A DNA stretch of 64,000 nucleotides from NCBI GenBank assembly GCA_026708325.1, contig JAPOVC010000010.1, forward strand, positions 34,370 through 98,369. Reading direction: 5' to 3'. The translations under genes were made by a program, and so were the position numbers. Below the pieces are notes generated by a model. That model was not told where the DNA came from and did no database searches. It saw only the letters and a list, made by a program, of their open reading frames with translations. Positions 16,633-24,323 of the stretch are shown here, in pieces. This DNA comes from Anaerolineaceae bacterium. Its GTDB lineage: Bacteria; Chloroflexota; Anaerolineae; Aggregatilineales; Phototrophicaceae. Within the stretch, counting starts at the first letter, position 1; the number at the start of each line of letters is the position of its first letter.

Positions 16633-17646
16633 TTACTGGTCAAGCGCTCCACTTTCCTCGATCAGGTCCAGGGTGCCGGCCAGATCGTCCAGATCGCTGA
16701 GGTCCAGGTCCGGCGTCTCGATCTCCGCCAGCGGCTTCAGTTCCGCCGCCGGCTCCATATCCGCCACCACCGGGTACTCGTAGGTCTTCGTCGTGAACCA
16801 GTTCTGGCCAACCTCCCCCAGCATGAAGCGGATCAGCGCCTCGGCCGCCTCCGGCTGGCCGCTGGTGAGCGGGATGGCCGCGCCGGCGATGTTGACCAGT
16901 GCGCCCGGATCGCCGCCGGGGAACCAGTGCAATTGCGCCGTGATAGAGGGGTCCTCGGCCAGGAAACGGAAGAGGTAATAGTGATTGACCAGGCCGGCCG
17001 CGATCTCGCCATTGATGACGGCCTGCACGATCGGCGTGTTCTTTGGGTAGACCTGCACGTCGTTGGCGATCATGTCCTGCATCCATGCCAGCGTGGCCTC
17101 ATCGCCCAGCAACTGGCGCATGGCGGTGACGTTGGCCTGGAAGGATCCGTTGGTCGGGGCCCAGCCCACCAACCCGCGCCACTCCTCGCCCGTGAGGTCG
17201 AGGATCGACTCCGGCAATTCAAGCCCGGCCATCTCCAGCGCGTCAGGGCCATAGACGAGGACGCGCGCCCGCCCACTGAGCGCCAGCCAGAGGCCGTCGG
17301 GCGAGACGAACGCCGGTTCGCTCACCAGGCCCAGCAGGTCTTCGGGCAGTTCCGTGAGCAGGCCGGCCTTCGCCAAAGCGCCAAGGGCGCCGGCATCCTG
17401 CGCGATGAAAAAGTCGGCGGGGCTGTTCTCGCCCTCTTCAATGATCTGTGAGGCAAGCCCGGCTGTGCCACCGTACAGGACCTCGATCTCGATGCCGCTG
17501 ATGTCGCTGAAGCTTTCCAGCAGCGGGCCGACGAGACTTTCGTTGCGCCCGGAATAGATGGTCAGGGCATCTTCCCGGGCCAGCGCGGGCAGCGCCGTCA
17601 GCGACAGGACCGACAGTGTGACGATGAGGACTGCAAGAGTGCGCAT
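16633..17646 (-). CDS. fbpA: Iron(III) ABC transporter substrate-binding protein
   Basis: A 337-residue exported binding protein. The signal peptide (MRTLAVLIVTLSVLSLTALPALA) has a clear AxA-type cleavage site before REDALTIYSGRNESLV, the typical mature start of FbpA-like proteins. The paired tyrosines that bind ferric iron are visible in LVNHYYLFRF at about residues 211-220, and the domain-linking segment YGGTAGLASQIIEEG fits the family. It is the first gene of the operon, so promoter and any iron-responsive operator should lie in the roughly 260-base region 17647-17910, where I see no recognisable DtxR-type palindrome. A DtxR-family regulator is encoded at 46212. Confidence 0.9.
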   Translation of the reverse strand: MRTLAVLIVTLSVLSLTALPALAREDALTIYSGRNESLVGPLLESFSDISGIEIEVLYGGTAGLASQIIEEGENSPADFFIAQDAGALGALAKAGLLTELPEDLLGLVSEPAFVSPDGLWLALSGRARVLVYGPDALEMAGLELPESILDLTGEEWRGLVGWAPTNGSFQANVTAMRQLLGDEATLAWMQDMIANDVQVYPKNTPIVQAVINGEIAAGLVNHYYLFRFLAEDPSITAQLHWFPGGDPGALVNIAGAAIPLTSGQPEAAEALIRFMLGEVGQNWFTTKTYEYPVVADMEPAAELKPLAEIETPDLDLSDLDDLAGTLDLIEESGALDQ

Positions 17647-17910
17647 GACTACTCCTTTCCAAAGGCGGTCAGGCGCGCTACCATTCCGCCTGCAACGGAT
17701 TGTTCAGCGTCGGCCCGGATCCCCCGATCGCAGAGCTGGCGCTGAACAGTTTGCCAGTATCCAGGCGCCCCCAGGCGCCCGTCAACGCCAGCAGTCAACT
17801 CCTGGTCTTCCAACACGGCGGCGCGGGTCTTAATCCCGCAATGCAGAGTCCTTGCAGGCGGTTAACCCCATTGTGATGGGCGTTCAACTTCCGGCTGCAC
17901 AGGGTGCGCG

Positions 17911-17919
17911 TGGTACAAT
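17911..17919 (+). promoter_or_regulatory. Extended -10 promoter of the ubiquitin-like cassette
   Basis: TGGTACAAT at 17911-17919 is an extended -10 element (TGn plus TACAAT) 20 bases before the ATG at 17940. No good -35 hexamer is visible at the usual distance, which is common for extended -10 promoters. Confidence 0.45.
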
Positions 17920-17939
17920 GCGGCCAGGGAGCCCGGGGA

Positions 17940-18404
17940 ATGCAGATGGCTGCGTGGTGGGGAACGCGCGCGAAAGTGTCGGCGCGCCTGCAACTGGAAG
18001 TGGCCGCCATGCGCGATACTTTTCGCGACACCTTTCGTCTGATCGTGGCCAAAGGCGACAGGCTTTACTGGGCTGGTGAGGTCGATCTGAACCTCGCCGG
18101 CATCCCGCAGCGCAGGCATACCCTGCACATTGTCTACCCCACCAGCTATCCCTCGCGCGCTGCCGAAGCCTACGTGCGTGACCCCGAAATCGTCAGCCGC
18201 AAGCACCAGTTTGAAGATGGCCAGCTTTGTCTCTTCAATCCCCGTGACGGCAAGCGCTATGGCTGGAACCCGGGTCGCTCCACGGCCGTGACGGTGGCCG
18301 GCTGGGCCGTTCAGTGGCTCTACGCCTACTACACCTGGAAGGCCACCGGCAACTGGCCTGGCCTGGAAGAGCGCATTCAGAACAATGGCAGGTCCCGTCC
18401 CTGA
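17940..18404 (+). CDS. Bacterial E2-like (ubiquitin-conjugating fold) protein
   Basis: A 154-residue protein matching the E2/UBC core: the strand HTLHIVYPTSYP at 60-71 corresponds to the E2 'F...FP..YP' region, and HQFEDGQLCLFNP at 89-101 corresponds to 'HPNxxxxGxICLxxL', placing the candidate catalytic cysteine at Cys97 and a conserved His at 89. The C-terminal helix AVQWLYAYYTWKATGNWPG matches bacterial E2-like families. ATG 17940 follows an extended -10 box and a gggga ribosome site; the longer upstream frame would overlap the promoter. It is the first gene of a tightly overlapping cassette: TGATG junction with the JAB-like gene. By analogy it would accept a small protein from the E1-like protein and pass it to a target lysine. 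Confidence 0.8.
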   Translation: MQMAAWWGTRAKVSARLQLEVAAMRDTFRDTFRLIVAKGDRLYWAGEVDLNLAGIPQRRHTLHIVYPTSYPSRAAEAYVRDPEIVSRKHQFEDGQLCLFNPRDGKRYGWNPGRSTAVTVAGWAVQWLYAYYTWKATGNWPGLEERIQNNGRSRP

Positions 18405-19453
18405 TGGCCGGCATGTCGCCACCGGAGACGACGATTCTGCCCAACCTCGTTGTTGCGCAGCGAGTGCTGGACAAGATGGCCGAGGCCGCCCGCGCCTGGC
18501 AGGCGGACGAAACCGGTGAGGCCCTGGTCGGCCTGGTGGAGCCCGGCCTGCATACCAACGGCGTGCCCGGCATCTACCTGCTTGACACGATCGCGCCGGA
18601 TGAGAGCGCGCTGCGCGACGCGCATACCTTTCAGCAGGGGGACCCGCACCAGGACGAACTGCTCTGGTGGTTGCAGGAGAACTGGCGAGCGCGTCGGCTG
18701 CGCGGCGATCTGCCGCCCAAATGGGACGTGCCCCTGCGCTATCTGGGCGACTGGCACAAACAGCCCGGCGGGATGACCCGTCCCAGCATTGGCGACCTGC
18801 GCACGGCCAGGGCCTGGCTGCGCGACGCCGACAACGGCATGGATTTCCTGCTGGCGCCCATCGTCACCTCCTGCCTGCCTGACCCCGGCCCCGCCCCCAA
18901 CCGCATCCGCGTGGACGGACAGACCCGCGTCGATTTCTGGTATCTGCAGCGCCGGCAGCGCGACTTCAACAGCATTCCGGCGGCGGTGTATCAGGACGGA
19001 CAATTGCCGCGGCTCGGCGCCGGCCCCTGGCATTTGCGAAATCCGCAGCGACTGGACCATGAATTAGATCGCCTGCTGGAAGCCGGCTTCGTCCCGTCTC
19101 CGCTCGTCTTTCTGGACTTGCTGGACCACAGCCAACTGGACGTCTGTTTCCTGCTCGGCAGACCCGGTGCGGAACAGCTCTTTCTCGTCGCCACCCCGCC
19201 GGACTACCCTGCGCATGCCGCGGAATTCCGGACGACCGCCTACATGGACCTGGACGACGAAAGCGCCTTGCACGATCGCTTCCTGCAGCGTTGGCGCGAC
19301 GCGCAACCCCTGGTCCTCACTTCAGACGGCTCCCAGGCCGGGGATCGCCTCCTGGCCGGCCAAATAGAGGAGCTGGAGCGTTCTGCCAATCTGGGCACAG
19401 TGCCGGTCGCGACGCCACCGGGAGCCGGCCCACCGTACCGGAGCGCCAGGTGA
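18404..19453 (+). CDS. JAB/MPN-like isopeptidase candidate with HxQ metal site
   Basis: A 349-residue protein. The N-terminal ~150 residues resemble a JAB/MPN metalloprotease: Glu39 in ETGEALVGL fits the catalytic glutamate, and LGDWHKQPGGMTRPSIGDL (114-132) fits the HxH...S..D motif with His118, Ser128 and Asp131. The second metal histidine is replaced by Gln120, so zinc binding may be altered. The C-terminal ~200 residues are unrecognised. It begins in a TGATG overlap with the E2-like gene and ends in a GTGA overlap with the E1-like gene. JAB proteins in such cassettes process or remove ubiquitin-like modifiers; that role here is inferred from neighbours and the residual motif. Confidence 0.7.
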   Translation: MAGMSPPETTILPNLVVAQRVLDKMAEAARAWQADETGEALVGLVEPGLHTNGVPGIYLLDTIAPDESALRDAHTFQQGDPHQDELLWWLQENWRARRLRGDLPPKWDVPLRYLGDWHKQPGGMTRPSIGDLRTARAWLRDADNGMDFLLAPIVTSCLPDPGPAPNRIRVDGQTRVDFWYLQRRQRDFNSIPAAVYQDGQLPRLGAGPWHLRNPQRLDHELDRLLEAGFVPSPLVFLDLLDHSQLDVCFLLGRPGAEQLFLVATPPDYPAHAAEFRTTAYMDLDDESALHDRFLQRWRDAQPLVLTSDGSQAGDRLLAGQIEELERSANLGTVPVATPPGAGPPYRSAR

Positions 19454-20358
19454 CCGACTGGTCGCGCGTCAGCAATTTGCTGGGCGACGAGGGCATGGCG
19501 CTCCTTGCGCGACGACGCGTCGCCATCGTCGGTCTTGGTTCCGGCGGCGGCGCGGCGGCGCTTTTCCTGGCGATGAGCGGCGTGCAGCGCTTCGTTCTGG
19601 TGGACGATGACCGTCTTGAGGAAGGCAACCTGCTGCGGCACGTCGCGGACCGTCGCTATCTCGGTCAGGCGAAGGTGTCGGCTGTCGCCGATCTGCTGCG
19701 ACAGCGCAATCCGCAGGTGCGGGTCGAAACCCTGGAGGGCCGCATTGAGCAGCATCCCGAAGCCCTGGACGACGTCGACCTGCTGGTGGTGGCCGTGGAC
19801 AACGAACCGGCGCGACATGCGCTCAACGAGGCGGCGCTGGCACGCGGGTTGACCGCCGTTTACGCGGGGGTCTACGAACGCGCCGTGGGCGGGGACGTGG
19901 CCCTGCTGCGCGCCGGGGTCGGGGCCTGTTACGCCTGCTGGGCGGCGGAACTGCGCGATGAGGAAGCGCCGCAGGACCAGCCGGACTACGGTATGCTGGG
20001 CCCGGAGGGCACCCTGGCGGCGGAACCCGGGCTTTGGCTGCACGTGACGCGGGTGGCCGCCGCGCAGGCCCAGCTGGCCCTGAATGAATTGCTGCGCGGC
20101 AGCCCGGCGTACGAACAATTGCCCGGCAACACGGTCCTGCTGGCCAATCGCGGGCTGGAGATCATCGAGGGACAGTTGACCTTGCCGCAAGGCGCCATCT
20201 GGGCCACCATCGAGCGCAAACCGGACTGTCTCGTCTGCGGCCCGGCTTTCCGCGACCAAACGGCCGCGCAGTCACAGGATGGCGCGCAGGACCTGTCGCT
20301 GGTTGCACTGCTGAACGATCCCCCCGACAGGATGCAGGTTGAAGGGAACGAGGAGTGA
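19450..20358 (+). CDS. E1-like / ThiF-family adenylating enzyme
   Basis: A 302-residue ThiF/MoeB/E1-superfamily protein that should adenylate the C-terminus of a small protein. The nucleotide site GLGSGGGAA (28-36), the acidic strand end VDDDRLEEGNLLRH (51-64) and Lys75 are the hallmarks. Four cysteines in two CxxC pairs (160/163 and 260/263) should bind zinc as in MoeB and ThiF. No separate E1 catalytic-cysteine domain is evident. GTG 19450 overlaps the JAB-like stop (GTGA). Downstream, six bases after its stop, lies a small gene whose product ends in Gly-Gly and could be its substrate. Confidence 0.87.
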   Translation: MTDWSRVSNLLGDEGMALLARRRVAIVGLGSGGGAAALFLAMSGVQRFVLVDDDRLEEGNLLRHVADRRYLGQAKVSAVADLLRQRNPQVRVETLEGRIEQHPEALDDVDLLVVAVDNEPARHALNEAALARGLTAVYAGVYERAVGGDVALLRAGVGACYACWAAELRDEEAPQDQPDYGMLGPEGTLAAEPGLWLHVTRVAAAQAQLALNELLRGSPAYEQLPGNTVLLANRGLEIIEGQLTLPQGAIWATIERKPDCLVCGPAFRDQTAAQSQDGAQDLSLVALLNDPPDRMQVEGNEE

Positions 20359-20363
20359 AGGGA

Positions 20364-20627
20364 ATGGATGACAGACCTTCCCCGGAACATGACGACCTGG
20401 AGGAGCGCCGCGAACGCCTGACTGAACAGCCGGCGCCGGAAGACGTCGAAAAGGCGCGCAATCTGGGTGGTGAGCCCGCGCCGGCCGTGACCCCGGAGGA
20501 GTTCGCGCGCCTGCAGGATGCCGGCCAGGTACACATCGACGCCCGGGGACGGGTGCGCACTGCCCGCCGCAGCGACGCCGAAGCCGGGGTTTCGCTGCGC
20601 AAGCGACGCGCCTGGTATGGTGGCTGA
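20364..20627 (+). CDS. Small charged protein ending in Trp-Tyr-Gly-Gly, candidate modifier
   Basis: An 87-residue, very hydrophilic protein, rich in Glu, Arg, Asp and Pro, ending RKRRAWYGG. I see no clear beta-grasp pattern; the first half looks disordered, recalling Pup/UBact-type modifiers rather than ubiquitin. The exposed C-terminal di-glycine is what an E1 adenylates, and the gene sits immediately after an E1-like gene and before a Nudix gene that overlaps it by 11 bases. ATG 20364 has GAGGAG eight bases upstream; GTG 20355 overlapping the E1 stop is a possible alternative. No homologue recognised. The modifier role is inference from context and C-terminus. Confidence 0.6.
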   Translation: MDDRPSPEHDDLEERRERLTEQPAPEDVEKARNLGGEPAPAVTPEEFARLQDAGQVHIDARGRVRTARRSDAEAGVSLRKRRAWYGG

Positions 20628-21279
20628 GTCCCTGGCGGACGCTGACCTCGGCATAGAGCTCGTCACGGAAGCGCTGCGCCTGCCGCAATTCGATGCAGAG
20701 GCCGCCCGTGCTCCGATGCTGCCCGAAACACGACGGTTGCATCCCCAGGTGTGCTGCGACGCCAGCGAGGCCGCCGTGCTGCTGCTGCTCTGGCCGCAGT
20801 GCGGGTCGCTGTATTTCGTGTTGACGCGCCGCGCCAGCGAACTGCGCGGTCACGGCGGGCAAATCAGCCTTCCGGGCGGCCGCTGCGAGCCTGGCGACAG
20901 CGACCACAGCGCCACGGCCCTGCGGGAAACCGAAGAGGAACTGGGCGTCCCGGCCAGCGACGTGCAGGTGCTCGGCCCTCTTGACAAAATCTACATTCCG
21001 CCCAGCAATTACCTTGTCTATCCCCTGGTCGCCGCTCTGCCTGCCCCGCCCCGCTTCCGGCCACGCGCCAGCGAGGTCGCCGAGGTGCTGCAAATTCCCC
21101 TGACATTTTTGCTTGACCCCCGGCGCAAGCGCGAGTCCCTGCAGCATCGTAACGGCCGCTCCCTGCGCATCCCCTGGTATGCCCTCGGCGGGCAAATGGT
21201 CTGGGGCGCCACCGCCATGCTGCTCAGCGAATTCGAGGGGCGCCTGCGCGCCGTGTCGCAACGGCAAACCTGCCAGTAA
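20617..21279 (+). CDS. CoA diphosphatase, Nudix family (NudL/YeaB-like)
   Basis: A 220-residue Nudix hydrolase. The NuCoA (UPF0035) motif LTRRASELRGHGGQISLPGG runs straight into the Nudix box GRCEPGDSDHSATALRETEEELGV, with the metal-binding REtxEE, the pair that defines coenzyme A diphosphatases which cleave CoA to phosphopantetheine and ADP. The later EVAEVLQIPLTFLLDP segment is also typical. ATG 20617 lies 11 bases inside the small Gly-Gly gene, so it is likely translated from the same mRNA. Nudix enzymes are not a known part of ubiquitin-like cassettes, so this may be chance operon membership. Confidence 0.87.
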   Translation: MVAESLADADLGIELVTEALRLPQFDAEAARAPMLPETRRLHPQVCCDASEAAVLLLLWPQCGSLYFVLTRRASELRGHGGQISLPGGRCEPGDSDHSATALRETEEELGVPASDVQVLGPLDKIYIPPSNYLVYPLVAALPAPPRFRPRASEVAEVLQIPLTFLLDPRRKRESLQHRNGRSLRIPWYALGGQMVWGATAMLLSEFEGRLRAVSQRQTCQ

Positions 21280-21339
21280 ATCTTCGTCCCCTTTCTGACA
21301 TTCCGTTTACGTTCCGCTTGCAGGATTCTTGTACGGGCC

Positions 21340-21348
21340 TGTGATACT
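21340..21348 (+). promoter_or_regulatory. Extended -10 promoter of hsp20
   Basis: TGTGATACT at 21340-21348 has the extended TGn plus a GATACT -10 hexamer, 38 bases before the ATG at 21387, whose ribosome site is AGGAG. A TTGCAG at 21318-21323 is a possible -35 with a long 19-base spacer. No HrcA CIRCE repeat is seen. Confidence 0.4.
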
Positions 21349-21386
21349 GCTGGCATCAGGTATGAGATGTAAACAGGAGTAGAGAC

Positions 21387-21791
21387 ATGTTGGTCCGTCA
21401 GCCCTTTCCCTTCGTACGTTTCGCCCGTCCCCTGCCCCATCCTGGCGAGGAAGCGCCAGTGCAGCGCCTGCCCGTCAACGCCTGGACCACGGAGGACTCG
21501 TTGCACGTGACGGCTTCCGTCGCCGGTCTGCGCGCGGAAGACGTCGAGATCACGCTGGACAACGACGTGCTCAGCATTCGCGGTGAGGTCCCGGCCCCTG
21601 CAGAGGACATCGATTTCGTGTTGCAGGAGCGTTTCCATGGCCGCTTTGAGCGTCGCCTGACCCTGAACGTCCCGGTCGACATCGCTGCGGCAGAGGCCAG
21701 TTGCGAGGACGGCGTCCTGAGCCTGCGTCTGCCCAAGGCGGAGGAAGTCCGTCCCCGGCGCATCGCAGTGAGCGCCGGCTCCGCGCAGTAA
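21387..21791 (+). CDS. Small heat-shock protein, Hsp20/alpha-crystallin family
   Basis: A 134-residue small heat-shock chaperone that holds unfolded proteins. The alpha-crystallin domain covers about 30-120: VNAWTTEDSLHVTASVAGLRAEDVEITL is its first strands, ERFHGRFERRLTLNVPVD the centre, and ASCEDGVLSLRLPK the conserved 'A.y.nGvL.i.lPK' end. The oligomerising C-terminal I-x-I-like motif appears as RRIAVSAG. It stands alone between its own promoter and a terminator hairpin. Confidence 0.93.
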   Translation: MLVRQPFPFVRFARPLPHPGEEAPVQRLPVNAWTTEDSLHVTASVAGLRAEDVEITLDNDVLSIRGEVPAPAEDIDFVLQERFHGRFERRLTLNVPVDIAAAEASCEDGVLSLRLPKAEEVRPRRIAVSAGSAQ

Positions 21792-21807
21792 ACCGAATAC
21801 GACATCC

Positions 21808-21846
21808 CGCCCCGATTCCAGCCGGAGTCGGGGCGATTGTCTTTCT
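21808..21846 (+). terminator. Intrinsic terminator-like hairpin after hsp20
   Basis: A 12-bp inverted repeat (21808-21819 with 21824-21835, one G-T pair) closes an AGCC loop and is followed by ATTGTCTTTCT, a moderately T-rich tail. It lies 17 bases after the hsp20 stop. Confidence 0.65.
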
Positions 21847-21898
21847 GCCTCGCCTCCGCCTGCCCTGAAAGGCGTCTAGGGACCGACCAGGGCCAGGG

Positions 21899-21904
21899 TA
21901 TACT
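21899..21904 (+). promoter_or_regulatory. TATACT -10 box of the TPR protein gene
   Basis: TATACT at 21899-21904 lies 25 bases before ATG 21930. The -35 region is not recognisable. Confidence 0.4.
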
Positions 21905-21929
21905 GAAACCGGATCAATTCGGTGTGCCA

Positions 21930-23099
21930 ATGCGCTTGCTTGCCTTAATCCCGCTGACGGTGTTGCTTCTTTTGCCTGCCCTGCCGCTCGCCGCCCAGGA
22001 GCAGACTGACGCGCAGGATGAAGCCATTTCGCTGGCCACGCTGGTGGCGCTGCCGGAATTGCTGGAGCGCGCGACGCAGGCCTCCCGCTCCGGCGACTAC
22101 CCGCAGGCCATTCTGGATTACTCGCTCTTTCTGCTCTTCAACCCGACCCTGGGTCAGGCCTGGCATGGCCGCGGGCTCAGCTACCTGCAGACCGGCGATC
22201 TGGTCCGCGCCATGGTGGATTTTGAACATGCCCTGGAATACAGCGTCGCGCCGGAAGACCGGGCGGCCGTGCTGGTGGACCGGGCCGAAATCCTGCTGCG
22301 CCAGGAGCGCTACAACGATGCTCTGGCAGACCTGGACAGCGCCATAGAGCTGTGGCCGGACGAAGTCTTCGGACGCATGTTGCGCGCGCGTCTGCACGAA
22401 ATCGAGGGGCGGCCCGGGGAAGCCATGGCCGATTACGATGAACTGCTGCTGCTCCTGCCGGAAAGTTCTGACGTCCTGGTGGAACGCGGGATATTCCATC
22501 TCCGCCTTGGCGACGTGGAAGCGGCCGCGCGCGATTTCGACGAAGCCGTTGCCCGCTTTCCGGAGGACTCCTACGCGCGCCTGGAACGGGCGATCTTTTT
22601 TGCTGAAAGTGGCGAAATCGAGGCAGCCCTTGCGGATATCGAGGCAAGCATGCAGCTGGACCCGGAGAACCTCGGGCTGTTTCTCTTTCGTGCGTCACTC
22701 CTGGGGGACAGCGGGGCCGAACGGGAATCCGCCGAGAGCTATCTGCAGTGGCTAAACAAGATTCGGCTGGACACGATCCGCCAAAGTGATCTGCTCGAGC
22801 AGGGTGACGTTACGGTCAGCATGGCGCCCGGGCGCAGCTATATCTTTTCTTTCGAAGGGCGTGAGGGCGACATTCTGACGGCCAGTGCCACCAGCCTCGC
22901 CCGCGGGGAAGTCGACCCCCTGCTGGTGCTGACGGATGCCTCCGGCGCGGCCCTCGTCGCCGACGACGACGGGGGCGGCGCCCTGGACGCCCGCATTGAA
23001 CGATTTGTGTTGCCGGCGGATGGCCGTTATCGCCTTATCCTGGGGCACGCCGGCGGCCCCTCCGAGGGGCCCCTGCGCGTGAACCTGTCACTGAATTGA
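21930..23099 (+). CDS. Exported TPR protein with C-terminal PPC-like domain
   Basis: A 389-residue secreted protein. A signal peptide (MRLLALIPLTVLLLLPALPLAAQ) is followed by about six tetratricopeptide repeats (residues about 45-270), each with the W/L-G-Y-A-F-A-P spacing, for example AILDYSLFLLFNPTLGQAWHGRG. The last 110 residues (about 280-385) resemble a bacterial pre-peptidase C-terminal (PPC) beta-sandwich, with DPLLVLTDASGAALVADDDG and GRYRLIL. Such proteins act as extracytoplasmic scaffolds. ATG 21930 is chosen because it begins the signal peptide; the frame is open 93 bases upstream across the promoter. Partner unknown. Confidence 0.82.
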   Translation: MRLLALIPLTVLLLLPALPLAAQEQTDAQDEAISLATLVALPELLERATQASRSGDYPQAILDYSLFLLFNPTLGQAWHGRGLSYLQTGDLVRAMVDFEHALEYSVAPEDRAAVLVDRAEILLRQERYNDALADLDSAIELWPDEVFGRMLRARLHEIEGRPGEAMADYDELLLLLPESSDVLVERGIFHLRLGDVEAAARDFDEAVARFPEDSYARLERAIFFAESGEIEAALADIEASMQLDPENLGLFLFRASLLGDSGAERESAESYLQWLNKIRLDTIRQSDLLEQGDVTVSMAPGRSYIFSFEGREGDILTASATSLARGEVDPLLVLTDASGAALVADDDGGGALDARIERFVLPADGRYRLILGHAGGPSEGPLRVNLSLN

Positions 23100-23117
23100 G
23101 CGAGAGGCACGCTTCCC

Positions 23118-24257
23118 CTACGCGCCCTGGTCCTTTTGCGCATCGCCGCCAATCATGCCCTGCAGTTCCTGCTGTCGCCGGAAACGTTGGTCGGCCAGTT
23201 GACGCAGGTCCGCCACCAGGTCGGATTCGTCAGTAATCTCCACGCCAATCAGCGATTCAATCGCGTCTTCCATCGTCACGATTCCCGCAGTGCCGCCATA
23301 CTCGTCAAAGGCCAGAAACAAATGCTCGCCACGCGCCGTGAATTCGTCCAGCACCGCGGCCACGCTCATGCTCACCGGCACCGGATGCAGTGGTCGCGCC
23401 ATCTCCTTGAGACGCCGGTCGTGCTCGTCACGGGCGGCCGCCATCAGCACCTCGTTGCGCAGCACAAAACTGCGGGCATCGTCGGTGGACTGGCTGAAGA
23501 GCGGCATGCGGGAATAGGGCAGGACGCGCTGGCGCTTAATCACTTCCCCGACCGTCATGTCCTCCTGCAGCGCAAACATGACGGTCCGCGGCGTCATGAT
23601 GTCGCTGACCTGCGCCGCGCCCAGTCGCAGCAGGTTGGTGAGTATCGTGTGCTCGCGTTGTTCCAGCGCCCCCTCGCCGCGGCTGATGCCGGCCAGCACT
23701 TCCAGCTCGGGCCGCGTCACCGTCGGAGTCTTCTTGCGCGGCGTCAGTAAACCCGTCAGGCGTTCAAAGGCGGTCACGAAGGGATAGAAGACGACGATCA
23801 TGCCCTGAATGACCCAGGCGACCGGCATGGCCAGCGGCTTCCAGTAGACCGCGCCGATGGTCTTGGGGATGATTTCCGAAAACACCAGGATCATCAGCGT
23901 CAGGACGACGGTGACGACGCCGAAGAGTTCGTCACCCAACAGCAGCGTGGCCTCCGCACCGGCGCCGGCCGCGCCAACAGTGTGGGCGATTGTATTCAGG
24001 GTGAGGATGGCGGTAATCGGACGGTCCACGTTTTCCTTCTGCTGCCGCAACAACCGTCCGGCGCGCCGCCCTGCCTGTACCTGGACCTCGATATGCGAGC
24101 GGGAAGCGGAAAAGAGCACGGCCTCGCAAAGCGAGCAAACGAAGGAAACAACCAGCGCGAGCGCAATGTAGAGCAGCAGTGCCGGCAGCGACCCTTCTCC
24201 GGCGGCCCCGGGCAGGGCCGTCACGGCGTAAAACTCACTTGCCTGGGCCGCTAACAC
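23118..24257 (-). CDS. CNNM/CorC-like transporter (DUF21 plus CBS domains)
   Basis: A 379-residue inner-membrane protein of the hemolysin C/CNNM family, linked to magnesium or cobalt export and tolerance. The DUF21 membrane domain covers about 25-190 with four hydrophobic segments and the conserved FSEIIPKTIGA. Two CBS repeats follow (about 215-340): VSDIMTPRTVMFALQEDMT and HLFLAFDEYGGTAGIVTMEDAIESLIGVEITDE. The usual C-terminal CorC domain seems absent. The start is GTG 24257; no in-frame ATG fits better. It lies downstream of rsmG on the same strand with a 66-base gap. Confidence 0.87.
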   Translation of the reverse strand: MLAAQASEFYAVTALPGAAGEGSLPALLLYIALALVVSFVCSLCEAVLFSASRSHIEVQVQAGRRAGRLLRQQKENVDRPITAILTLNTIAHTVGAAGAGAEATLLLGDELFGVVTVVLTLMILVFSEIIPKTIGAVYWKPLAMPVAWVIQGMIVVFYPFVTAFERLTGLLTPRKKTPTVTRPELEVLAGISRGEGALEQREHTILTNLLRLGAAQVSDIMTPRTVMFALQEDMTVGEVIKRQRVLPYSRMPLFSQSTDDARSFVLRNEVLMAAARDEHDRRLKEMARPLHPVPVSMSVAAVLDEFTARGEHLFLAFDEYGGTAGIVTMEDAIESLIGVEITDESDLVADLRQLADQRFRRQQELQGMIGGDAQKDQGA

Positions 24258-24323
24258 ATGGTTTCCAGACTGGTCGTCGGAATGCGCACAAGATAACAGC
24301 GAAGCAAATGACCTGCAAGCACT

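Noticed and set aside
17763..17787. Short direct repeat caggcgcc
   Set aside because: Two copies only, too short and too GC-rich to be more than chance.
17647..17910. Iron-box operator upstream of fbpA
   Set aside because: No DtxR or Fur-type palindrome could be found by eye.
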